Below, piece after piece: positions 56,823 to 63,477 of a stretch of DNA of 64,000 nucleotides (positions are counted from its first letter, which is position 1; every line of letters starts with the position of its first letter). Source of the DNA: Rhyzopertha dominica (Eukaryota; Arthropoda; Insecta; Coleoptera; Bostrichidae); the NCBI GenBank assembly GCA_025024175.1, contig QCXZ01000064.1, positions 43,855,325 to 43,919,324 on the forward strand, given 5' to 3'. The notes under the pieces were generated by a model. It did no database searches and was not told where the DNA came from. It was given only the letters and a program-made list of their open reading frames with translations. The position numbers were made by a program, and so were the translations under genes.

Positions 56823-56911
56823 GCACACATTCACACACACACACACAACAATGCGCTCTATGCATATGGTTCTCGTGGGAACGAAAAATTTAATTTAAAT
56901 CATTTAGTATA

Positions 56912-56919
56912 TATATAAA
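56912..56919 (+). promoter_or_regulatory. TATA box of the 57011 gene
   Basis: TATATAAA, within a longer TATATATATAAAC run, 92 bp upstream of the ATG at 57011 and about 90 bp downstream of the tandem repeat. Confidence 0.55.
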
Positions 56920-57010
56920 CGTGAAGACTTTGTCCAATTACAGTTTAGTACTCTCCAGTTGTTGTCGTTGTAGCCGTCGTTGACACTCTCGTGACCACAC
57001 AAAGTTGAAG

Positions 57011-57187
57011 ATGTCTGCCGAAGCCAAGAACGTTATCCAAAAATTTAATTGCATAAGTGCAATGCACAAGTACAAATGGATCACCCTGGAGGACATGACG
57101 TATGGTGAGCGAGTTCTTTTAGAACTAAGCCAGAAGTACCAGATGTACCTAGACAAGTGGTACAACATATTAGCCGTCGAGGATTAA
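57011..57187 (+). CDS. Small protein related to the 56063 gene product
   Basis: A 58-codon ORF starting MSAEAKNVIQKFNCISAMHK; the in-frame TTG upstream is not a credible start. YKWITLEDMTYGERVLLELS parallels CKWLNLESM and T-K-F-G-x-R-I in the 56063 protein. It then has KYQMYLDKWYNIL where the larger protein has INLPERYNAF. It therefore looks like a shortened paralogue that keeps only the central motif and lacks the acidic tail. It has its own TATA box and AATAAA (57252-57257), converging on the 57284 gene. Function unknown; it could modulate the larger protein. Confidence 0.6.
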   Translation: MSAEAKNVIQKFNCISAMHKYKWITLEDMTYGERVLLELSQKYQMYLDKWYNILAVED

Positions 57188-57283
57188 AAAAAAATTTTAA
57201 ACATAGAATGTTTATTGTTAAATTCAATAATACTGTAATCTTTTTACCTTAAATAAAAACAAGTTTTATATTTTACAAGTGTT

Positions 57284-57790
57284 TTATTCACTATTAAATA
57301 CAAAGTGCTTTATTAGAAATACATTTTGTAGTGCGCAATATCCCCAATGTGAAGTGCATCTTATTACACTATTAGGATCTATCGAATTTCGTAAAACGCG
57401 AAAACTCTCGCAGCCAATCTCCTCTGCATTCACAACAGGTAAGTTGTGATTTAGTAGGTGGGACACCCAGGTTTTCTTCTCTGCTCCCTTCACGTACACC
57501 CCGCTGGAGCTGGGGAGCGCTTCCAGAAGGAATCGCTGAACTACGTCCAATGGCACGGACCCGTCCTCCCATTTTATTCCATGGTAGTTCTTTTGTAGCC
57601 ACTCTACTTGTCTATATTCCGTGAATGACAATGTGTTTATCGGATATGGTGAGCGAACGATAAATGTGTAAAATTCTCCCGATGGGAGAACCACTGCAAC
57701 CTCTTTAAAAATAAATTCGTTGTCCTTTCCTCTTAGACCCTGGACATCCATCACAATCCAGTTCGTTGTTGACGATGACGCTTGAGCCAT
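57284..57790 (-). CDS. Unassigned 168-aa protein, possible RNase H-like fold
   Basis: Intact ORF with ATG at 57790 (MAQASSSTTNWIVMDVQGLR). The opening W-I-V-M-D-V-Q-G with following FIFKEVAVVLPSGE is reminiscent of the first strand of DEDD exonucleases (D-x-E-x-T/G ... E-I-A), but Gln replaces the usual Glu. Later elements are YRQVEWLQKNYHGIKWEDG, VYVKGAEKKTWVSHLL and a Cys/His-containing end (IRCTSHWGYCALQNV). Genes of this type accompany insect Polinton-like elements. An inactive nuclease-like adaptor is an inference only. A TATA box (57864-57871) lies 74 bp upstream, and the stop codon is embedded in AATAAA. Confidence 0.65.
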   Translation of the reverse strand: MAQASSSTTNWIVMDVQGLRGKDNEFIFKEVAVVLPSGEFYTFIVRSPYPINTLSFTEYRQVEWLQKNYHGIKWEDGSVPLDVVQRFLLEALPSSSGVYVKGAEKKTWVSHLLNHNLPVVNAEEIGCESFRVLRNSIDPNSVIRCTSHWGYCALQNVFLIKHFVFNSE

Positions 57791-57863
57791 GGTTAGCAGG
57801 ATATCGACGAAGAAACCGGTTGATGTAAGAAATAAAACTATTCATTCTTCGCTTTCGACCGAG

Positions 57864-57871
57864 CTTTTATA
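57864..57871 (-). promoter_or_regulatory. TATA box of the 57790 gene
   Basis: The minus strand reads TATAAAAG 74 bp upstream of the ATG at 57790. It overlaps the last codons of the capsid gene, showing how tightly the genes are packed. Confidence 0.5.
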
Positions 57872-59049
57872 TCAACCGTCTCACATCCCCGGTGAGTGGG
57901 GAGTAATCGAATATTCTTTCATGGAGCAATAAACAGAACGCTGACGTATTGGCTGGTATGCCTCCATTTCCCGTTTCAAACTCCACTTTGATGTCTATAG
58001 AACCCGTCTTAATCTGTTCGTTTTGGTGTCGGCAATCAATTACAGCAATTGGAGATATATTCTTAAAATTTGAGGGATCCAACAAAGGACACCGATTTTC
58101 ATCGTAATAAGCCTCTTGAAACTTACTGTACATATAATACAATAAGGCATATCGATTTTCATCAAAGGAAACATGCAAATTTTCATACGGGAATACTTGT
58201 GAATTAAGATGAACTTTCACATTGTTTAGTTTACATGGACTGAATTCGCTAGGATTTTCTCTAAGATTGTACAACTTGTTTGTTTGCAATGCAAAAATGA
58301 CAAATCGGGGCTTTTCCAACTGGTTAGAAGTTTTCACGCGCCAAATATTCGATGTCGACTGCGGCATGTTGGGAAATTCATAAAGGTCCCAGCTTCGAAA
58401 GCTGATTTGAATCGAACGAGAACTTTGAATTGTCTGATACAGTTTGAGACGTTCTGCATCATTCAGCGTAATGTGAGATACCTTCCAATTGATTTTCTTG
58501 ATATTAAACTTGTACTTTGCAAGAGCTGTTTTCACACAGTTGTCATTCATGTTTGGCGTTTGGTATAATTTTCTTATAATCTTCAGCGAATCCAAGCAAC
58601 TTGTTCAACGGTATGCAAAAGTTGAACTTTCCGTTTTCTGCCGATAACAACAGGTCATCTTTTAAATTCCATCCTGCATTAAGGAGAGCATGGCTTTCAC
58701 TTGGACTTAAAGAAATATAATTTTTTAAAGACGTCGAAATGTCCACATTTTTAGTACGATCTATTTCGATTGCATTTAATTCGTAGTGAATTTCCTCAAA
58801 TATGAAAGCAGCACAGTTATTGGTAAGTTTAATTGTATTTACCGCAGCATCATTCTCATCTGTCAAAGTTCCTTCAACGTACAAGAAACTTTCTGACGGT
58901 ATCAAAACCAAGTCCTGATGATGAACACAGATTTGCATAGTGTCGCTTGGATTGTATGATTCTATAAATGACGAATACGTATGGAATTCTTGTTTACTTA
59001 TAGATTCATCAAAACGAGGAAGCTCCATGATGTTCAACAGGTCGCTCAT
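57867..59049 (-). pseudogene. Major capsid protein (double jelly-roll), frame-broken
   Basis: The first part (59049-58543) begins MSDLLNIMELPRFDESISKQ and contains FEEIHYELNAIEIDRTKNVD and LLGFAEDYKKI. The second part, in another frame (about 58560-57867), contains SIQISFRSWDLYEFP, KPRFVIFALQTNKLYN, CKLNNVKVHLNSQVFPYENL and IAVIDCRHQNEQIKTGSIDI. Together they match the double-jelly-roll capsid proteins of insect Polinton/adintovirus-type elements (about 400 residues), which form the pseudo-hexameric shell. The break near 58545 follows NAKHE with a TGA and appears to be a small deletion, not a homopolymer slip. This lesion should abolish capsid production. An ATG at 59049 follows the stop of the small basic ORF by only two bases. 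Confidence 0.82.
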
Positions 59050-59051
59050 TT

Positions 59052-59237
59052 TTATGCAAGTACCGTTAGCCCCAACGATTTTAAAAACTGTCTATTTTCC
59101 TTCATTAAACGGACCGGTGCCGTTCGTTTGAATCTGCTTGTTGATCGTTTGACTCTCAGGTCACAACTAACCTGTTTAGGTGCTGATGGCGAATATTTAT
59201 TGCAGTTACTGATGTTGTTCTTGTTAAAAATAAGCAT
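59052..59237 (-). CDS. Small basic protein upstream of capsid gene
   Basis: A 61-codon ORF with ATG at 59237, rich in Lys/Arg (VKRSTSRFKRTAPVRLMKEN) and ending RQFLKSLGLTVLA. A TATA box lies 68 bp upstream, and its stop is two bases before the capsid ATG, so the two are probably read from one transcript. Small basic proteins with an N-R-x-F-L-K-S-L-G tail recur in insect Polinton-type elements. A core or DNA-condensing role is an inference from charge. Confidence 0.5.
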   Translation of the reverse strand: MLIFNKNNISNCNKYSPSAPKQVSCDLRVKRSTSRFKRTAPVRLMKENRQFLKSLGLTVLA

Positions 59238-59304
59238 GTCTCTCTTTTACTGCTGGCTCTGACAAGGACACACAGCTTACTAAGGTGAATCCTTATGAGC
59301 AAAA

Positions 59305-59313
59305 CTTTATATA
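59305..59313 (-). promoter_or_regulatory. TATA box for basic protein/capsid genes
   Basis: The minus strand reads TATATAAAG, 68 bp before the ATG at 59237 and next to the end of the penton-like gene. Confidence 0.5.
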
Positions 59314-59318
59314 ACAGT

Positions 59319-60003
59319 CTAGGTAGACGGTCTCAAATGTAAAATAATCGTAATTGTTTCATTTCGAAAGTTGAGATCGTTTCCATCTTGATCTACCAGT
59401 CTGACAGTAACGGAGTTAATACAAGTTCCGTTTACAGGTAAGTAAATACTATTCTTTGGCACCTCGTTAATCTTGTAGCCAGGCAAAACGTTGGGGGAGA
59501 ATTCATGTATAGTGTGAACAAGTCTATTATTGTGGTAAGCTCCGGTAACTATATTGCACTCTACGCGAATCGATGTAACTTTATTAATATTTACAGGCAA
59601 ATCCGATTCCACGAGTTTGTTGGGTTCTATAATGCGCTTACTAAATCCCAAAAGTGAACCGATCGAACGTTCTTTGTTAAAATATATAGGATGAGTGCTT
59701 TTGACTTCAGTCCTCAATGTATTCGTGTTCACGCGAATATTGACTATAATACTACTCTTTTTTTTCTCTCAAGTAAGTTTCAATGTACTCTGCAGTAGCC
59801 TCCAGTTCATATGCTCCTTCTGTTAGTACTATAGTTTGATTGCCAACGTGAAACAGATTGTTGCTTTGGTCAATATTCGGTATACTATTATACATAAAAA
59901 GACTCACTAAACCGCATTCGTACGGCGTTGTCAAGTCTATCGGAGGAAAATAGTTGGCCGTCAACGAAGACTCGTTGCCGGAAAAACTAAGGATTCTTGA
60001 CAT
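59319..60003 (-). pseudogene. Penton-like minor capsid protein, frame-broken
   Basis: From ATG 60003 (MSRILSFSGNESSLTANYFP) the first frame includes YECGLVSLFMYNSIPNI and TEGAYELEATAEYIETYL. The second (59732-59319) includes ERSIGSLLGFSKR, TSIRVECNIVTGAYHNN, LVHTIHEFSPNVLPGYKINE and LVDQDGNDLNFRNETITI. The layout matches the roughly 220-residue single jelly-roll minor capsid (penton) proteins of insect Polinton/adintovirus elements, which sit at capsid vertices. The two frames separate at an eight-A run (59758-59765), so the break may be biological or a base-count error in the assembly. It lies between protease and capsid genes, as expected. Confidence 0.72.
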
Positions 60004-60032
60004 GATAAAGGACACAGTCAAACTGAAAACAT

Positions 60033-60460
60033 TTATTTCAAGTCGCCTGATTTATAGGTACAATCATATAAAAATAATAAACATAAATGGCCACATATTA
60101 CAGTGTTATCGCTCTGGTATCTATCATAGTTGTACTGCACACCTTCTCCTAGATACTTTACAATTTCCTTGGGCAGTCTCAGGTTTCCAAAACTGTCAAA
60201 GTAGAGGCACTGATTTTTGTCTTTATTATAATATGTTGCTACCCAGTGACTGCCGGATTCGTTAAATTTATTTAAGTNGATGATTGCACATTCTTTGCGA
60301 CGACGTGGCCGTAAAGGCAATTCGTCCAACATGTACACACCTCGAAAATTAGGAATTTTCTTTGTAAATTTGTGCAAGTCGTATTCATTGAGTGCGCGAT
60401 CCGGCAGTACACTTAAAAGTTTTTTGGTCTTAAAAAAAGACCCAGCCCCTTCTTGTATGG
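60033..60460 (-). CDS. Adenain-like cysteine protease
   Basis: Open frame ending at 60033. No ATG lies in front of the conserved start region (RALNEYDLHKF ... IPNFRGVYMLDELP), so translation initiation is uncertain. The catalytic triad of adenovirus-type (C5) proteases is visible: His in ESGSHWVATYY, Asp in LYFDSFGNLRLP and Cys in VICGHLCLLFLY. Adenovirus-type proteases of Polintons process capsid proteins during virion maturation. It follows the hydrophobic protein gene with overlap and precedes the penton gene. An N at 60277 falls in the catalytic-His segment but not on a catalytic residue. Confidence 0.8.
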
Positions 60461-60814
60461 TTTGAGATACAGGCCTTTTCCAATAGCAACTGCCTCCATG
60501 GCAGTTGTGACGTTGTGACGTTCGCTTTCGGCCAATTGCTGACGAGCGTTTTTTACATCATTCACTGCTTTAGCAATACTGGCTGCTCCAGACGCAATAC
60601 TTCCCATTGATGTAAGGGCTGCGAAAATAGGCAAGAGGGCTGGTAATACGCCGCCAGTCTTTGGAATTCGAATGACCCGAGTTCGAGGTAACTTTGCACG
60701 TTTTCCCGTGACAGTCTTTTTTGCTTCCGAGACAGCAAATTCGATAGCATCGTTTAAACTTGCAGGTTTCTTCAATTTCAAAGCAGTTTTCGTTCTTTTT
60801 ATGGTATCACGCAA
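60413..60814 (-). CDS. Hydrophobic Gly/Ala-rich virion-type protein
   Basis: A frame of 133 codons without an upstream in-frame ATG (a TAG precedes the first codons at about 60826), so its start may be lost. Features in order: a basic segment (RTKTALKLKKP, TGKRAKLPRTRVIRIPKTGG), a hydrophobic region (VLPALLPIFAALTSMGSIAS), a helical part (GAASIAKAVNDVKNARQQLA) and a basic tail (GKGLYLKPYKKGLGLFLRPK). The order basic/hydrophobic/amphipathic recalls membrane-active minor virion proteins such as adenovirus pVI or pX, but I do not claim homology. It overlaps the protease reading frame. Confidence 0.6.
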   Translation of the reverse strand: MRDTIKRTKTALKLKKPASLNDAIEFAVSEAKKTVTGKRAKLPRTRVIRIPKTGGVLPALLPIFAALTSMGSIASGAASIAKAVNDVKNARQQLAESERHNVTTAMEAVAIGKGLYLKPYKKGLGLFLRPKNF

Positions 60815-60962
60815 AGGAATTTGCTAATTTGCAAATGCATTCTTCTTCTTTTTTAAACACTTGGAACCCTTACTTTTGCGTTGATTGATGCTTTGCTTTG
60901 GCTTTCATCGCGTTAGCCACGAGCCAAGCAGGTATTTTTTCACCTAATAATTTAGAATCTTT

Positions 60963-61253
60963 TTATAATACTCGTTGCCAGGCCTTTTCAGCGAGTATCA
61001 GGTCGGCTTGATTTCTAGCGCGGGTATCTTTCGTTTGCGAGTAGGCAATGTCGTGTTCTTTACAAGCGGCGTCTAAGGGGTTAATCGGAATGTCTCCACG
61101 CCCAAGCCTTTTCTGTAATTTTGTACCTGCTCCACAAAATCTAAATGATGGTAAATGCGCCCCGAAGGGTAGTTTGTCTGTTAGCGTATTTAGCAGTCCT
61201 GCACCACGAACACCAGGACGATGATTAACCCTGGACTTTGAAATTTTCAACAT
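60963..61253 (-). CDS. Parvovirus-type phospholipase A2 domain, truncated by stop
   Basis: ATG at 61253. Residues about 41-46 (CGAGTKL) form the Ca2+-binding loop and DAACKEHDIAY holds the His-Asp catalytic pair, the signature of VP1u-type secreted PLA2 domains of parvoviruses (densoviruses included) and some Polinton/adintovirus elements. Such domains help virions leave the endosome. The frame ends with TAA at 60963-60965 after RVL, yet the same frame continues with GEKIPAWLVANAMKAKAK, a conserved extension. The natural protein was therefore longer and probably continued into a basic segment. The catalytic core itself is undisturbed. TATAAAATG overlaps the start codon. Confidence 0.85.
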   Translation of the reverse strand: MLKISKSRVNHRPGVRGAGLLNTLTDKLPFGAHLPSFRFCGAGTKLQKRLGRGDIPINPLDAACKEHDIAYSQTKDTRARNQADLILAEKAWQRVL

Positions 61254-61344
61254 TTTATACGAAAACGCTGTGATGTCTCCACATGCGTGTTTTGTTAGAT
61301 ACTAACTTTTCTTTAAATGGGTGGTTCTATTTATTCTTTAGGCA

Positions 61345-62035
61345 GTTGTTGATATGCGCTTCCTTCGGCAAGAAGAGAAGTTACCTGTTACCAACATAGA
61401 GGCGAGCTTCAATGGGGACACCAAGAGACCTTGCAGGCACAGCAAGCTCTTGAAATTTGTTGAAAAATTTACTCGAACATCCCAACGGATTAAAATTTGA
61501 AAACGTTTACGTCTACTCAAAGACGCTCTATCAACCAAAATATGATTACCTTCGTAACCTGCTTTCTGGAATCAAGGGCATCGGATACTACACATGTTCA
61601 GAGCACGATGAAGTTATTCCACCTGATGAAGCGAAACCAAACTCCATTTTTATTTTTGATGGCGTGGCTTGCCAGAAACAGCATCATATGAGAGACTACT
61701 TTTGCATGGGACGTCATAGAAATATTGATAGTTTTTATTTATGTCAGTCTTATACACACACTCCAAAACATCTAATTAGAGAGAACGCAAATTTGCTTAT
61801 AGTTCATGTTTGTGATTTGTTAAATATTAGACACATCTATGAAGACCATATCAATACTGATGTCTTTCGAACAATTCAGAGAAGTATGCTCAGAGTGCTG
61901 GAAAGACAAATATGGATTTCTGGTTATCAATAAAGATGTTCCCATGGATGAAGGACGATATCGTAAAGGGTTTGATACCTTTATTCTTATATATATAACA
62001 AGGTTAACAAAATACATAGTCAGTAGTAGTTAGTG
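61345..62035 (+). pseudogene. FtsK/HerA-type genome-packaging ATPase, broken
   Basis: The middle frame (about 61457-61933) reads LLKNLLEHPNGLKFENVYVY, then NSIFIFDGVACQKQHHMRDY, in which hhhhD is the Walker B strand, then FYLCQSYTHTPKHLIRENAN (sensor region). The C-terminal part is in a different frame (about 61865-62030: CSECWKDKYGFLVINKD, GRYRKGFDTFI). The Walker A loop expected at about 61400-61455 is not intact: stops and frame changes occur just upstream and no G-x4-G-K-T/S is readable. The family packages genome into the capsid. At least two frame breaks and the lost P-loop make this copy inactive. Confidence 0.8.
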
Positions 62036-62039
62036 ATCA

Positions 62040-62100
62040 ACAAGTCAGGCTGTTCAACAGATCAGGCTGTTCCAACAGATCTGATCAGCTGTTAGCTGTT
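62040..62100. repeat. Short CAGATCAGGCTGTT-type direct repeats
   Basis: AGTCAGGCTGTTCAACAGAT, CAGGCTGTTCCAACAGATC and further CTGTT words repeat imperfectly just upstream of the TATA box at 62120. Confidence 0.45.
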
Positions 62101-62119
62101 CGCGCTGTTGTCAAGAGCC

Positions 62120-62126
62120 TATAAAA
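62120..62126 (+). promoter_or_regulatory. TATA box of the DUF8207-like gene
   Basis: TATAAAA 22 bp upstream of the ATG at 62142. Very short spacing; the transcript leader would be minimal or a downstream ATG may be used. Confidence 0.45.
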
Positions 62127-62141
62127 ATAGAGGAGAGAAAA

Positions 62142-63038
62142 ATGGATCCAGATACGGTTAATAAAATTATTCAAACGTGCAATGTAATTCGTAAAAAGTA
62201 TGCTGCCTTAAAGGAGGGAAGATCCGAAGCAGAAGTTGGACCGGAACGCGTCTTTCAGCCTATTATAACACCGCTCAAGAAACTGGCTGAACTACCTCAA
62301 CAAATACGACACTTTCCAGACGCGCTCGCTGGTAAATTAAAGACAGAAAAGCTCGAACCGGATACAAGCATTACATTTGGTTCGACCGACGAAATCCTCT
62401 TCTTTTGACCAGGATGTTACTTCACCGTCAACATTAGTCACACCCGACATTAGTTTTCAAGACTATTCAGGCACATCTTCAGATTTTTTAGAATATAGTA
62501 CCAATAAATTTATGGATTCGATAAAGCTAGATGCCAATTACGATTCTAAATACGGACCACGTTATGATTCGAAAGAGTTTCCCTGGAAAATTGGCGATTC
62601 TTCCTTTGTAGTAATTGACTCGAATGCTGTAATAGATGGAAAGGTTTATCCTCTAACTCCAGGCTTGCAAGAACTTCTATTTTCTCGACATCCTTCGGAG
62701 AAGCTGTTCACGGAAAATGACGTTAATTCATATATAGATATTGTTGAAACAAGTGGAGTTGCACATCGTAATTATGACAGAACGCTGCAGTATGCTGGAA
62801 ACAAAAGTATAAACTTATCATGAGTCTTTTAAAGCGTAAACAATCTCTACCGCATACCGGTTCGGGATTAATGAATTATTCCAAAAATAAGTTGGATTAC
62901 GTTTACTGGGATGACCCAAATGAATTGGTTAATAGACTGAAACTTTTACTGGCATCTCAAGAAGCAGGTCATAATAATCATAAAAAGGAAATTACCTCTA
63001 TATTGGAAGAGTTAAGGGAGGCAAACATTATCGTTTAA
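62142..63038 (+). pseudogene. DUF8207-like protein, in three frames
   Basis: The first block (62142-62408) begins MDPDTVNKIIQTCNVIRKKY. The second (to 62823) contains YGPRYDSKEFPWKIGDSSF, VYPLTPGLQELLFSRHPSEK and AHRNYDRT. The third (62820-63038) contains NYSKNKLDYVYWDDPNELVN and ILEELREANIIV. All three correspond to successive parts of a protein family (DUF8207) that is a standard neighbour of the integrase and ATPase in insect Polinton-type elements. Its role is unknown. Breaks are at about 62395-62408 and about 62800. The ATG at 62820 is therefore probably not a native start. Confidence 0.75.
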
Positions 63039-63054
63039 ATTGAATAAAATTTTC

Positions 63055-63471
63055 ATGTCTCGCTTCATTTCTAACATGGGTATTGATAAGTTTGGACGTG
63101 CCGTCAGCTCTGAAGGTCCACAATCTTCTCATTCAATGCCTCTTACTTTTGGATACGTACTAAGATCCGACGGGGATGATGCAGTTACTAAGGAGTTTGT
63201 TGATGACGCGTTGAATGCATTAAAAGGTGAACTGCGAAAAAACGTTTATTTCTTGGAGAAGAAATTTGAAACGCTAGTTGTTCCACCAAAAAATATATTA
63301 CATACCGGTGGTGAAACATCGAATTCTGCACATAAATCGCATTCAGATGAATTGAAAAAGCTTAAGACTGAGTTGTCTAAATCCATTATTGGTGAACAAC
63401 CGAGCAGTAAAAAAAAACACGCATTTTATAAATACGCATTATATTCGGTTTTATTGTCATTTTCCGAATAA
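63055..63471 (+). CDS. Coiled-coil protein, unknown, virus-like element
   Basis: ATG at 63055 (MSRFISNMGIDKFGRAVSSE) is preferred over an upstream in-frame TTG. The 138-codon protein has a short N-terminal M-S-R-F ... D-K-F-G-R segment, a segment with SDGDDAVTKEFVDDALNALK, helices around LRKNVYFLEKKFETLV, a charged Lys-rich helix (DELKKLKTELSKSIIGEQ) and a hydrophobic end (KYALYSVLLSFS). It ends six bases before the integrase ATG, so the two may be co-transcribed. Its terminal position and coiled-coil character suggest a structural part, for example a fibre-like or tape-type protein, but no family match is claimed. Confidence 0.6.
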   Translation: MSRFISNMGIDKFGRAVSSEGPQSSHSMPLTFGYVLRSDGDDAVTKEFVDDALNALKGELRKNVYFLEKKFETLVVPPKNILHTGGETSNSAHKSHSDELKKLKTELSKSIIGEQPSSKKKHAFYKYALYSVLLSFSE

Positions 63472-63477
63472 ATCGAA

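Noticed and set aside
62820..63038. Separate 72-codon gene starting at ATG 62820
   Set aside because: The sequence is the C-terminal part of the DUF8207-like protein; the ATG is an internal codon exposed by a frame break.
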